From Rhodospirillales bacterium (GTDB lineage: Bacteria; Pseudomonadota; Alphaproteobacteria; Rhodospirillales; Defluviicoccaceae), in NCBI GenBank assembly GCA_016710335.1, contig JADJXQ010000003.1, positions 1 to 64,000 on the forward strand: 64,000 nucleotides of DNA, read 5' to 3'. How positions within the stretch are numbered: the first letter of the stretch is position 1; the number at the start of each line of letters is the position of its first letter. The translations under genes and the position numbers were made by a program. Of the stretch, positions 1 to 10,346 are shown one piece after another. Below the pieces are notes generated by a model. That model saw only the letters and a list, made by a program, of their open reading frames with translations. It was not told the origin of the DNA and made no database searches.

Positions 1-1003
1 CAGCGGCGCCAGCACGGCGACGGCGAACGCGCGCCAAGGCGCCCACCACCGCAGGTCGGAGGCGTGCGCACCACAGCACGGAACGCCGCCGCGATGCATG
101 CGACGCCTGGATCACGTACACGACCGCCACCGCCTCGTAGTGGCGAGCGCATCCAACGTCCAGCAGCTTGTGGTGCACGTGGTTGCGGTCGCCGCTGAAC
201 GGCGAGCGCCCTCCGCCAGGCGCACCGTCATCACCATCAGCGTGTCCACCACCGGTACGCCGAGGAGCAGCAACGGCAGTTCCGGATTGAGCGCCGGATC
301 GGCGCCCGATGACCCAGCACGCCTCACACCGCCACCGTGAAGCCGACCAACGGGCGCCGGCAACGCCCGCGAAGACGTTGGCCGGGTGGGTGTTGAAGCG
401 CAAAAAGCCGAAGATCCCGCCGATCACCGCGAGCCGCGATCAGGGCGTAGCCAGGAAGCCGTCCCCTTGTGCGGCAAGAACCCCGACGGCGAGCAGGCTC
501 AACGCCGCACAGCCGCCGGCCAGGTCTTCCAGCGCCGTCGAACAGGTTAAAGGCGTTGGTGACTGCTCGCGAGGAGGAAGAGGGCCGTGACCGGATAGGT
601 CGCCCACGGCGGCGCCGGGTCCATCCTGAAGAACGGCAGGACCCACCTCGAAGACGATCCCGCGGCACAGCGCCACCGCGACGGCGATGCCCTTACGGCC
701 GAAGAACTGCCCACGCGTTCATGCCGCGGAAGTGCGTCGATGACGCTGAAGGCGACGACGACGGGGGCGTTTCGCGATATAGCGCCGGCCAGGGCATCGT
801 CCACTTGGGAGCCTACATGAACATCGGCACCAGCGCCGCGCGGATGATGGCGAGCCTGCCGCGCAGCGCGGCACGGCGCTGGCATTGTGGACCTTGCGTT
901 CGCCCGGCGCGTCCACCAGTTGCAGCCGCCACGTGAGCCGCATCAACAGCGGCAGCGCCACGAAGCTCGCGAAAGCGCAATGTTGGAAACTGAATATCAA
1001 CAC
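1..1003 (-). pseudogene. WecA/TagO-like undecaprenyl-phosphate sugar-1-phosphate transferase, frame-broken, 3' end beyond window
   Basis: Pieces of one family-4 initiating glycosyltransferase can be read in order, but in different minus-strand frames. The N-terminal hydrophobic helix begins at a GTG at 1003 and is followed by LVDAPGERKVH (family hallmark LVD.P..RK.H). Then come TNAFNLFDG near 545 (hallmark NAFNLxDGxDGLA) and GDRNHVHHKLLDVG near 160-200 (hallmark DR.H.HH.LLD.G). The family joins a sugar phosphate to undecaprenyl phosphate in the inner membrane and starts lipid-linked glycan synthesis, which fits the polysaccharide locus to its right. At least four frame changes are needed, so it is either decayed or in poorly called sequence; other genes in the window favour the second. 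The C-terminus lies outside the window. Confidence 0.7.
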
Positions 1004-1082
1004 TTCGCGCCGCGGAATAATAGACCGAAGTGGGAATCCGCTCGCCGGGAAGAGAAACCCGTCCCTGTGTCCGTTTGAGGGT

Positions 1083-1148
1083 ACGGACCCGTTTGATCTA
1101 CCATACAGGCCCATGTGATCTAGTGCACAGACCCATTTGAACGATTCC
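1083..1148. repeat. three imperfect 22-bp tandem repeats
   Basis: Units at 1083-1104, 1105-1126 and 1127-1148 share the core ACaGaCCCatTTGAtcta, with the TGA triplets exactly 22 bp apart. They lie upstream of the WecA-like remnant. Iterated sites for a DNA-binding protein or the multiply repeated end of an IS21-type element are both possible; no transposase is visible nearby. Confidence 0.5.
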
Positions 1149-2629
1149 GACGAATGGAGTTGTGCCTTAGAATCAATATGTTACGTGCGGTGGTGAATTC
1201 TTTGCATGCACCGCCCGCACTAGCGGGCGCCGCCGGGCAGCGTTCAGCCCCCTTGCCGGCGCGCGGCCCCGCCGCCGGCCCAGTGTCCCGCTGAGTTTCG
1301 GTCAGTTGCGATCCTTTCGCAACAGTGGCCCCGGCGGCGCACGCCAACACCATGACGTCGGCATTGTGCAAGCAGGGGGTTGCGGCCGGCGCGGGCGGGG
1401 CAGCAGGCATCGCCGCGACCGTGGTGCGCGCCGAGAAGGCTGTTGCTTTATCTTTGCCGGTGCGGTACAAACCGGCCCGCTGATGAGAAGGCTTTTTCGT
1501 CGTTCCGTCGGGAACAGCGTCGAGCGAGCCGCAACTACCTGCCGATCCAGGCTCAGAAGCAGCCGGCGGCCAAGACAAAAAAGAACAAGGATGGGCTAGA
1601 GGACGGGGGCGATCATGAGTGTCTATCTTTCTGTCTGCGCCGTCGCGGTGCTGGCGTGCGTCTATCCGCTTATGCCTGCAAATGCGGAGCATCCAGTTCC
1701 GCCAATGCACAACTAATTGGTGAGCGCGGCGAGCGGGCGGCGCCGGTTGCGGCTCAGGCGGCCGTGGCGCCGGCCGCGGCCAACCGCGTGCGCCGGGTCC
1801 TCGGCGGCCCTTTGTGGCGGCGCCGGCTGCGCCGGGAAGCCTCCGCCTCGCGTGCGGTGACGACGCGCTCCGGCTCGCGAGCGGCAACGACACGTTGACG
1901 GTCGGCACGCTGATCGCGGATCCGGCGAGCGCCGCCGCCGCGGTCGCTTCGACCCGGCGTCGACGCCGCTGCCCTTGAGCTGCCGGCGGAATGGCTGCTG
2001 GGCGCGGTCCTCTCGGCCTTGTCACCATCTCCCGCCGCAGCGTCGATCAGGCGCCACGGCCGGCGGACGCGGCCGTCCCCGTCGCTGCAGCCCTGCCGCG
2101 GCTGCTCCGCTTCGCCCGAAGCTGGCACTCCGCCCTAGCCGCCGCGGTTGCGCCGGGCGCCCGACCCGCGACCGCAACAAGCCGCGGCGCGGGTCCCGTG
2201 GCCCAGCCCGACGCCGAGAGCGACCTGCTGCCGGCCTGCCCCGCGCTCGCCGCCACCGCCATTCCGTCATGAGCGCCGACCGACCCGTCATGAATGGACT
2301 CCCCTGAGCGCCGAGGCCCCGCCGCGGCGCGAGAGACACGTACGACGACCCGCCGGCCATCCCGGCGGCAATGTAAAGTGCGAGCGCCCGCACTCCGGTG
2401 AACCCGCTTTCACCCGGAGTGCGGTAGCGTGGGGCAGGCACGGCAGCCGAACCGACGCCACGACCGGACTGTGCTTCCTCAGCCTTCCTCGATTGAGGTT
2501 TGCCAACCGTGGCGGAAGGTGCAGGCGAACGCACTTCGGTATCGTGAGTGGTGTCACGGTTCACCCTGCTGCGATTGAACTCGGTGAGGGCGAACTTGAC
2601 TACAACACCGGCGGCAGGCCGACCACGTT
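1149..2629. other. gene-poor or degraded stretch with no confident gene
   Basis: Several open frames cross this 1.5 kb on both strands, but their products are Arg/Ala/Pro-rich shadow-like sequences without recognisable domains. One candidate is a signal-peptide-like start at 1615-1716 on the plus strand (MSVYLSVCAVAVLACVYPLM, then ANAEH). A coding-looking stretch follows in other frames to about 2080 (for example LASGNDTLTVGTLIADP near 1880-1930). This may be a frame-broken exported protein, but I cannot name a family. Confidence 0.4.
2391..2421. other. stem-loop in the gene-poor stretch
   Basis: CACTCCGGTGA (2391-2401) faces TCACCCGGAGTG (2410-2421) across an 8-nt loop, with one bulged base. 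No T-tract follows on either side, so it is not a classical intrinsic terminator. It could be a processing or attenuation structure upstream of the polysaccharide genes. Confidence 0.45.
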
Positions 2630-2698
2630 GTGACGAAGGTCGCAAACCACCCCCTACTGAAACCGCCCGCTTTTGGCGACTCTGCACGGTCCTTCACT

Positions 2699-3786
2699 AT
2701 GGCGTGCGTCTTGGGCGAGTTGCGATATGTCGAGATTGTCGTGCTTGGCCTGCTCCTCTTGAATCTGCATAAGGCTGTTCGGTGTCTTGGCCGCTGGGAA
2801 CAGCGCTTCGTCATTCTGTTCTTGCTCGCGGCTTCCGCGCAGATCGTCTCGGACCTCATCAACGACGCATCCATCGACGGCACGTTGAAGCGTGCCGGAA
2901 CCTACGTAATACTTGCGCTGCTGGTCATTGCGATAAAGTGGCTGTCTCGTGGAGACCCCGCGCGTCTCCGTCTGATACTGGCGGGCTACTGCATTTCCTA
3001 CGTTTTCATCTTGTTGGTCGGACAGAGCGCTAGCAAGAACTATGGACTCCAACCCTGGCGACTCGGACTCGGCACATCGGCGACCATTTTTTTGTGCCTG
3101 TTGTCTACAATTCTCCACGCCTTCAACGGTTTGGCGGGCCCGCCCTTATCGGAATGGCCCTCGTGCATATAATTCTGGGCGCTCGCGGGATTCTACCGGA
3201 CGAGCTACAGCTTAAAATGGAGCAGCAGTTCTCGAATCCCTACGGTCTGCTCGCGGCGGCGCGCCCCGACACGATCGCAGCGCTCTATGCCATATCGAAA
3301 CGCCCGCTGCTTGGTTTCGGTTCGACCAACGTAGACTCGAACGTTTACGACTTCTGGGTCGATGTTTCCACTGCGAGCTATCTCGGGCAGGATAATTATT
3401 ATTCGCTGATGCAAAACCACCAGGCACGCCAGTGGGAGCTCGGTACGCCGAGCCATAGCCACCTGTTCGGTGCCTGGGCCGACGCCGGCATCCTCGCAGC
3501 TCTTTGCTGGTTCGCGGTGCTTGGACTCTCCATCTATGTGCTTGCACGCAGCATGCTGTGGCGTAACCCTTACGCGCCTCTGTTCGTCTACATCACACTC
3601 GACACGATCTGGAACGTACTTTTTTCGCCTGGTCCGCACCGCATGGATGTGGCCCTTCACCTGATGGTGCTGGTTTATGCAGCTGAGGCCCTGAGATCGT
3701 TCGACGTGCGGGCGATTGCCGCCACCGCGATGTCGCCGACGCGAGGCTTCACATCCGCAGGCAACTTCGTGCGCCCGCTGCGCTGA
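2699..3786 (+). CDS. O-antigen ligase/polymerase-like membrane protein (frameshifted)
   Basis: Multi-spanning inner-membrane protein that would polymerise or transfer lipid-linked repeat units in the periplasm. The N-terminal half (2699 to about 3130) has hydrophobic helices such as IVVLGLLLLNL and FVILFLLAASAQI. The rest continues in another frame to 3786. It carries the hallmark of the O-antigen ligase/Wzy family, a periplasmic His followed by a Gly-rich helix (SHSHLFGAWADAGILAALCW), here near residue 260. The ATG at 2699 is preferred; a GTG at 2630 is in frame. Wzy and WaaL cannot be told apart from sequence alone. The break lies around 3110-3140 and resembles the other single-base breaks of this locus. 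Confidence 0.65.
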
Positions 3787-3810
3787 CGCCGGCGGAAAAT
3801 TGGTATCTCT

Positions 3811-4464
3811 GTGGGGCTCTATGTTCAGTACGGCTGCGGGCTTAGCTGCCCTGAGGGCTGGTCCAATTATGACATCTCGCCCCGCCTGCGTGCCGAGAGG
3901 GCGCCAGCCATAGGTGGCATCATCCACGCTGCCGGTATAGCGCTTTTCCCGAAGGGTGTCATGTATGGGAGCATCGTTCAGGGCTTGCCGCTGAAGAACG
4001 CCTCGGCCGATGGCGTCTATTGCAGCCATGTCCTGGAGCACCTCGATCGTCAGAGCGTCGCGGTTGCGCTTCGCAACACCCACGCGATGCTAAGACCGGG
4101 CGGCGTGTTCCGTCTCGTCGTCCCCGATCTGATCTGGCGCGCCCGCCAGCTCGTCGAGGAATCCGAGGTTGGCCGACGCGATGCCGCCGACCGCTTCATG
4201 CGTATTTCCTATCTCGGCGAGGAGACCCCGATCAGGTCGTTGGTTCAGCGGCTACGGGCGGCCTACGGCAATAGCGCACACCGCTGGATGTACGATTATG
4301 GCCTTATGACCTTCCTGCTCGAGGAGTCGGGCTTTACAGCCATTCGCCGCTGCAAATTTGGGGATGCCGAAGATCCGATGTTCAACCGCGTCGAGGAAGT
4401 AGACCGGTTCTACGACAGCAGTAACGAGGAACTTGCTATCGAGTCGCAACGGCCGAGTTCATGA
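3811..4464 (+). CDS. class I SAM-dependent methyltransferase
   Basis: 217-residue protein starting with GTG. It is built like type-11 methyltransferases found in sugar clusters: a short first strand with YGCGLS, an acidic segment LPLKNASADGVYCSHVLEHL, then RPGGVFRLVVPDL. The 'SHVLEHL' and 'LVVPDL' motifs are shared with the 9.6-kb methyltransferase. It probably methylates a sugar or nucleotide sugar of the polymer. Its stop overlaps the start of the next glycosyltransferase (ATGA), so the two are translationally coupled. Confidence 0.7.
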   Translation: MGLYVQYGCGLSCPEGWSNYDISPRLRAERAPAIGGIIHAAGIALFPKGVMYGSIVQGLPLKNASADGVYCSHVLEHLDRQSVAVALRNTHAMLRPGGVFRLVVPDLIWRARQLVEESEVGRRDAADRFMRISYLGEETPIRSLVQRLRAAYGNSAHRWMYDYGLMTFLLEESGFTAIRRCKFGDAEDPMFNRVEEVDRFYDSSNEELAIESQRPSS

Positions 4465-5578
4465 GGCTCGCCATTACCTCGGTGGCAGGCCATCCGCTGG
4501 ACGTTGGGACGTGGTCGGCGGCGCCGGCCAACCTGTCGGCGGCGCTGAAGAGGCGGACCGTCGACATCGTCGCAGTGGACAGCTCGCTCCTGACGCGGAT
4601 CGACAAGGCGGTGATGGCCGCGGGCAATAGCATGCGCGGCTACCCCTGGAACGCCGTAAGTTGGTTTGCTCCGGCGCGGCAGCGGCGGGGGGCGTACGTA
4701 GCCGAGCGTGCACGCCGCGCCGGCGCGGATCACGTTCTCTGCACCGGTTCGCTCGACGTGCCGCTCGGTACCGATGTGCCGTACTCGATCTGGATGGACA
4801 ACACCTGGAACCTGCTCCGCAATAGCCGCGTCGCACCGAGATTCTCCACCACCGCCATGGACGAGGTCGACCGACTCGAGCGGTCCGCGCTTGCCGGCGC
4901 AGCCACTGTGCTCACTTTCTCCGCCCACGTGCGTGACGACGTCGTGGCCCACTATGAGGTGCCGAGCGAACGCGTCTTCGCTGTCGGCTGTGGCTCAGGT
5001 GAACTTGCTCCCTTCGAAGGCGAAAAGGACTACGCGAACGGCCACTTGCTGCTTGTCGCAAAGCACCTCTTCGCCGAGAAGGGAGGCGAAATCGTCCTTG
5101 CTGCGCTTTGAGATCATCCGGCGAGAGCGGCCGCAACACGACTGGTGTTGGTAGGCAGCCGGCAAGTGGTGGTGAGCTCAAGAATACAGCCGGCGTAGAG
5201 GCTTACGGGTTCGTAAAGCGCGAGACGCTCAGCCGTTTGTTTTATGGCGCGGCGATGCTTGTTCAACCGATGCTAGCTGATCCCTGGGGACAGGTTTATC
5301 TCGAAGCCATGAAGGCGCGCGCGATTGTCATTGGCAACAACGTCGCGGCATTGCCCGAGTTGACCGAGAACGGTCGGCTCGGCGTGCTCGTCGACGAGCC
5401 CAGCGCCACAGAGGTTGCTGCGGCAGTGCTGGCCACCTACGCTCGCCCGCAACACGAACTCGAACAAATTGCCCTGGAGGCACAGGAGCGAACACTGCGG
5501 CTATACAACTGGGATGCCGTTGCTGACCGCTTGCTCGCGGCATTAAGGGGCGGTGGCAACTTGAAACAAGTGTCATGA
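4461..5578 (+). CDS. family-4 glycosyltransferase (frameshifted)
   Basis: The N-terminal half reads to about 5108 (ends LLLVAKHLFAEKGGEIVLAAL, the usual start of the nucleotide-binding domain). The C-terminal half reads in another frame to 5578, with YGAAMLVQPMLADPWGQVYLEAM, the GT4 loop ending in the E-x7-E type acidic site. In between, 5100-5165 needs more than one frame change; LVLVGSRQV is readable there. Retaining glycosyltransferase of the GT-B fold, sugar unknown. It is joined by ATGA overlaps to the methyltransferase before and the sulfotransferase after it. Confidence 0.7.
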
Positions 5579-6297
5579 TTGTCATCTGCAACGGGATGCT
5601 GCGCTCCGGCTCGACGCTCCAATACAATATTGCGGCTATGGTGCTCGAGACGAAGTACAATCTGGAACGTGTCGGATTCTTGGGCCACTTGATTAGGCCC
5701 AAGGAACGGGCCCGCCTCGAGTGGCTCAGGCAGTCCAATCGCTGGGCCATTGTAAAGACCCATGACCCGCCACTTCCGCAGGACTTTTACACCGACCGGG
5801 TCCACGTGTTGTTCAGCTATCGCGACGTGCGCGATATCGCCGCTTCGATCAAGAAGAAGTGGGCTTATCCCTTCGAGCAAATTCTTTCCGATCTTGATGC
5901 AACGATCGCGATAGAAAATTCCTTCGTCGACATTCCCGGCGTGCTCGTGCAGCCGTACGATCTGCTCTTTGCCGATATTGCCTCCGCGGCGCGCCAGATA
6001 GCCCACCAACTGGGTGTGGCGCTTGCGGATGAGCGGGTATTCACGATTGCTGATTTCCTTACAGCGGGTTCGCGCCAGGACGATATCAGCGGGAGCGGAT
6101 ATATCCTAAGGCGGCTCGCGTCGCGGATAATTAATCGCACAAACTACGACCCGGAGACATTGCTGCATAGCGACCACATCTCGGCATCCTGCGGGAACGA
6201 TGGCGACTGGGCCAACCAGTTCTCAGCCAGCGAGATCGATGTTCTCAATGATCGGTATGCTGGTTGGCTCGCATCTCACGGCTATCCGATGCCATGA
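5575..6297 (+). CDS. PAPS-dependent sulfotransferase
   Basis: 240 residues. The P-loop-like 5'-phosphosulfate loop GMLRSGSTLQYN is near residues 7-18, and the 3'-phosphate site YRDVRDIAASI near 83-93. Such enzymes move sulfate from 3'-phosphoadenylylsulfate to a hydroxyl, here most likely on a sugar of the exopolysaccharide, since the gene sits between a glycosyltransferase (4-bp overlap) and a methyltransferase. It appears intact. No PAPS-making genes (cysDN/cysC) are in the window. Confidence 0.8.
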   Translation: MIVICNGMLRSGSTLQYNIAAMVLETKYNLERVGFLGHLIRPKERARLEWLRQSNRWAIVKTHDPPLPQDFYTDRVHVLFSYRDVRDIAASIKKKWAYPFEQILSDLDATIAIENSFVDIPGVLVQPYDLLFADIASAARQIAHQLGVALADERVFTIADFLTAGSRQDDISGSGYILRRLASRIINRTNYDPETLLHSDHISASCGNDGDWANQFSASEIDVLNDRYAGWLASHGYPMP

Positions 6298-6381
6298 CCA
6301 AGACTTCGATCGTTCAGTAGGTCTTATCGGGAACCGTCCTTGGATACTGCGCTTCTTAAAAGGCTCAAAGCGTGCTCGCGG

Positions 6382-7223
6382 ATGACCATGCAAAGCAAGG
6401 CGCAGCTGCTTTGTCGGAGGCCCTGGAGCGCCGTCAAGCCATATGCGCTCGCGCGGGTGGGGCGCATCTGCTGCACCGAGGCGCAAACATTTTTTGGTCG
6501 CCGTATGCTCGTTGTCCTTCCTGAAATGGTTTCGGTAAGCATTTGGCGATACGGCGTATTCGAGCAAGACGTTGCGTTCTACATGATGCTGACGCTCAAC
6601 CCCGGCGACACCTTCATCGACATCGGCGGCCACTTCGGCTTCTTCTCCATGCTCGGCCGCGAGCTGGTCGGGCCAGACGGAACCGTTGTCATCTTCGAAC
6701 CGATGCTGGATACGCGCGCCATTCTTCAGGAGAACATGGAGCGGTTCGCGGCATCAGCTCGGCATCACCTGATCGCTGCGGCGGCAGGCTCGGCCCCAGG
6801 CAAGCTCACATTCAAGGATTTCGGCCTCGCAGGATCGGCCTTTGCTACGTCCGGCGCAGAGCGCAATGCGAATCTCGTCTTTCGGGGCGAGGTCGAGATC
6901 GACGTATGCACCGTCGCGATCCGGTTGTGAAGGAGCTCGGACTGACAAGCTGCAAGCTTGTGAAGATCGATGCCGAGAGTGCCGAGATGGATGTCGTGCA
7001 GGGCGCCCTCTCGACCATCGGGCGGCTTAAGCCCAGGATCGCTATAGAAACCGGCGACAGCAGCCAGAGCGGTAGCACGACCCGGCAAGTCCTCGACGTT
7101 CTCCTCGCGCAAGGTTATCTCCCGTACGAATTTCGGGACTGGGAGCTGCATCCCCATTCACCAAAAAAGAAGTACGGTTATCAAAATTTGCTGCTCGTCC
7201 ACCCGGAGTGTGACGCGAACTAA
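6382..7223 (+). CDS. FkbM-family methyltransferase (frameshifted)
   Basis: SAM-dependent O-methyltransferase of the FkbM type. The first frame gives FIDIGGHFGFFSMLGRELVG, the glycine-rich SAM site, and VVIFEPMLDTRAIL. The second frame (from about 6925) gives LVKIDAESAEMDVVQGA, the conserved KIDvEG-like acidic motif, and ends at 7223. One missing base near 6922-6930 explains the break and gives about 280 residues, normal for the family. The ATG at 6382 is preferred to a TTG at 6340. Likely role: methyl decoration of the polysaccharide. Confidence 0.75.
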
Positions 7224-7373
7224 TGTTGGGTGTCGCTAGTCCAAAGCCATGAAGCAGCGTGAGGCCTTGGCCGCGGCAGAAGTCGAGCGACTCAGACGTG
7301 TTCGTTCCACTCTTTCGAAGCGCATCTCCCTCGGGGCTGGCCGCGCGGAGCAGCTCCAGCCCAGATCGGAGTT

Positions 7374-8599
7374 ATGCTCGGCCTGCGCGCCTATCAGCTG
7401 GGACTGGGCTTCTTCATCTCCGTCGCTGTAGCCCGTTATCTCGGCCCCCATGAATTCGGTCGGCTGAGCTTCGCCATTCTCATCGTCACCATGGCGACAC
7501 CGTTGGCGACATTCTCGGTTGAAAAGCTTGTCATGGGCGATTTGACATCTAACCGACCGGATAAGCCCGATATAGTCGGAGGCGCAACAGCTCTCCTATT
7601 TGGGCTCTCGCTCGTAACGTTCACTGCGGTCGTCGTTGCATCCTCCATGCTCGAAGGTGATCGCAGAGATTTCTGGTTGCGCGCGATCCTTGCCTGCTCT
7701 CTGCTCCTACAGGGCAAGACCATCTTGGAGGCTTTCATCCAGAGCCTTCGCTATGCAGAGTGGCTTGTCATCCTTAAAAGCATATCCCTCTCGGTGGCGG
7801 CGGTATGTCGAGTTTGGCTGATCGCGGGAGGTGCGGAGACGTTCTATTTCGCTGCAGTCAATGTCGGCGAGATGGCGATGTACTCGGCCCTTCTGTTTGT
7901 CAAAGCACGGAGCGACGGGTTCCGGCTTTCCCTGGGAGCGGACGCGCTGCGGCAGGCATCCGCTACTTTAAAGTATCGCCGTGGTATCTCTCCTCAACCC
8001 TTTGCATCATGGTATTCCTACGGGCCGATCAGTATGCCGTCGCGTCGCTGCGCGGCGAATTCGAACTTGGCCTATATGCGGCCGCGATCACAATCTCGCA
8101 GATCTCCTATGTCCTTGCCGATATCATCATGCTGACTTCGGCCCCAAAACTGACGCGCGCCTTCCACATCGATCCGGCAAATTTTAGGGCGACACTCCTA
8201 AAATCAATGGGCGCGATGGGCTTGCTGGCCGTACCGATCGCCCCTGGCTTCTCCGCACTCTCCGAACTAATCCTGCCCGCGGCCTACGGGCCTGCTTATT
8301 CCAGCGCCGCCGCGGTGCTAGGCGTACATGCCTTTGTAGCGATCCCTGTATATGTCGGCTACGTGCAACAATACTGGTACACCGTCAATGGCAAGATGCG
8401 CCTCCATGCGTTCAACATGTTTCTCGGCGCGACGCTCGTCGTGGGACTGTCCTACGGGCTCGTTTCCATGTTCGGCGCAGTCGGAGGCGCATGGGCGGTC
8501 CTCATCGCGCAATGCGCTGTCGCATTCGTATTGAACATGCTGCCTTTACTTCGCATCCCGGAGAGTGAATACGTTGGGGCGAGCGCCAAGAGGCGCTGA
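7374..8599 (+). CDS. Wzx-like polysaccharide flippase (frameshifted)
   Basis: Membrane protein of the oligosaccharide flippase (MATE/MOP) superfamily, which moves undecaprenyl-linked units across the inner membrane. The N-terminal AVARYLGPHEFGRLSFAI is the family signature after the first helix. Further helices run to 8599 in a second frame (YGPAYSSAAAVLGVHAF, the usual region before the last helices). The break is near 7954: one missing G in CAGGCATC joins ALRQ to IRYFKVSPWYLS. The true N-terminus may lie upstream, from an ATG at 7249, with another frame change near 7365, because the 7374 start leaves little of helix 1. Confidence 0.75.
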
Positions 8600-8602
8600 C
8601 AG

Positions 8603-9580
8603 TTGGCGATCCCCGTCCTTCTCATGGCATTCAACCGGGCCGAGCCGACGCGGCAGGTCTGCGAAGCTATTCGCGTTGCTCAGCCAACAAAAGTGTATGT
8701 GGCCTGCGACGGCCCGCGTGCGCAAAAGCCGAGCGACGCAGAGTCTTGCAGCGCTGTCAGGCGCCTCGTCAGCGACTTTGACTTCGGCTGCAAGAAAGAG
8801 CTCAACTTCCAGGGTCAGAATCTCGGCTGCCGCGGCGGGGTTGCCGCGGCCATCAAGTGGTTCTTCGGGCGCGAGGAGGAGGGAGCGGTCCTAGAGGATG
8901 ACATCGTTCCCGATCCGGCCTTTCTTCCCTTCTGCGAGGCTCTGCTCGATCGCTACAGGAGGGACACGCGAATATGGTCTATCGCCGGCATCAACCCGGT
9001 CGAGAGCGCAACGAGCAGGATCGAGGGCGACTATTTCTACTCTCGCTATTTCGAGGTTTGGGGGTGGGCGAGTTGGCGCTCGCGTTGGTCGAATTACGAT
9101 TCGAAAATGGCAAACTGGCCGCGCGAGCGGGCGCGCTTCCGTGTCGGGTCTGGCTTGACAAGCCGGCTGCAAACCCCCCATTTCCGCCATTTGCTGGATG
9201 CCACCTATTCGGGTTTGGTCGACACTTGGGACTATCAACGGATCTATGAGCAAATCGCGGGCGGCGGGCTGTCGGTGGTTCCGAAACACTGGCTCGTAAA
9301 GAACATTGGCTTCTCAAAGGATGCAACACACACGACGCGTCCACCCCAGTGGCTTTCTGAACCCCGCGGTTGGACACCGCATGCTGTCCCGCGCGGTCCG
9401 GAAGAGGCAATATCCATTGAGGAATGGGACTACCTAATCGGTCGGGTGCGCTACGGCGCGGTTTTCTCGAGATATGTGAAGAACAGCGTCAGGAGATACG
9501 TGTTGCGTCTCCGCGGCCGTGCTAATATCCCGGGGACTAACCCTGATGTCGAATTTGGCATGACAAACGATCCTGAGTAA
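8603..9580 (+). CDS. glycosyltransferase of the nucleotide-diphosphosugar transferase fold
   Basis: 325 residues from a TTG start. It begins IPVLLMAFNRAEPTRQV, the first strand of GT-A-type transferases. The metal-binding acidic motif VLEDDIVPDPAF is near residue 95-105, and WGWASWRSRW near 155. Similar proteins, often annotated as hemolysin-like or GNT-I-like sugar transferases, occur in O-antigen clusters. It directly follows the flippase with 3 bp between them. Donor and acceptor cannot be told from sequence. Apparently intact. Confidence 0.65.
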   Translation: MAIPVLLMAFNRAEPTRQVCEAIRVAQPTKVYVACDGPRAQKPSDAESCSAVRRLVSDFDFGCKKELNFQGQNLGCRGGVAAAIKWFFGREEEGAVLEDDIVPDPAFLPFCEALLDRYRRDTRIWSIAGINPVESATSRIEGDYFYSRYFEVWGWASWRSRWSNYDSKMANWPRERARFRVGSGLTSRLQTPHFRHLLDATYSGLVDTWDYQRIYEQIAGGGLSVVPKHWLVKNIGFSKDATHTTRPPQWLSEPRGWTPHAVPRGPEEAISIEEWDYLIGRVRYGAVFSRYVKNSVRRYVLRLRGRANIPGTNPDVEFGMTNDPE

Positions 9581-9596
9581 AGCCTAGATAAAAGAG

Positions 9597-10280
9597 ATGT
9601 TCCTGGTGAAGTTGAATTTTTCGAACACAAAACTTGATTTACGTCGATCGATTTTCGGCTACTCGAAAGTGCAGCGTATTGTCTCCGCTTTGATCCGCAA
9701 TAGGATAGTGTTCGCAAATAGGAAGAAGAAAGGCTGCTATCTGGACCTTGGATGCGGCCAGAATGTTAGCCCCGATTTCTGTAACCTCGACTACGGCTGG
9801 CATCCCGGCACCGACATCTGCTGGGACGTGACACGGGGGCTTCCCTTCCCAGAGGGGTATGTATCCGGCATCTTCTCGGAGCACATGCTGGAACATATCC
9901 CGTTTGCCGATGCTCTGAAACTCCTAGCGGAGTGTCGACGCATCTTGCGCAAAGGCGGCACGCTTCGACTTGTGGTCCCTGACGGGGAACTTTACCTCTC
10001 ACAGTATTGTAAACACCAAGGAGGAAACAGGGCTTGCATGCCCAACGCTGACAGCGACAAGACTTACTTTGCGATCGTAACTCCAATTGTTAGCGTTAAC
10101 CGCATTTTCAGGTTCTACGGTCATCAATTTATTTGGGATTATGAAACGCTGCGGCTGGCATTGTATCGTGCAGGATTCGAGAATGTCGAGAAGCGTACGT
10201 TTGGAGAGGGCGCCGATGTACAACTGCTTCGCGACACTCCAAGTCGTAGCGTTGAGTCTTTGTATGTCGAGGCAAGTTGA
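9597..10280 (+). CDS. class I SAM-dependent methyltransferase
   Basis: 227 residues. The SAM-binding motif YLDLGCGQNVSPDF is near residue 45, GIFSEHMLEHIPF near 90 and LRKGGTLRLVVPDGELY near 120, the type-11 methyltransferase layout. Starts at the ATG at 9597 after an A-rich GA stretch. The codons are clearly less GC-rich than in the core genes to the right, as in much of this locus. Presumed sugar methyltransferase of the polysaccharide pathway. Confidence 0.7.
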   Translation: MFLVKLNFSNTKLDLRRSIFGYSKVQRIVSALIRNRIVFANRKKKGCYLDLGCGQNVSPDFCNLDYGWHPGTDICWDVTRGLPFPEGYVSGIFSEHMLEHIPFADALKLLAECRRILRKGGTLRLVVPDGELYLSQYCKHQGGNRACMPNADSDKTYFAIVTPIVSVNRIFRFYGHQFIWDYETLRLALYRAGFENVEKRTFGEGADVQLLRDTPSRSVESLYVEAS

Positions 10281-10346
10281 GGACAAAGAGTGAGGCGCTG
10301 AATGCACCGGCGGTGTCTAGGCGTAAAAGCCTGAATTGGGGGGCGC

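Noticed and set aside
1120..2028. 302-residue minus-strand frame in the left gene-poor stretch
   Set aside because: Ala/Pro/Arg-rich with no domain, signal or ribosome-binding site; likely a GC-driven chance frame.
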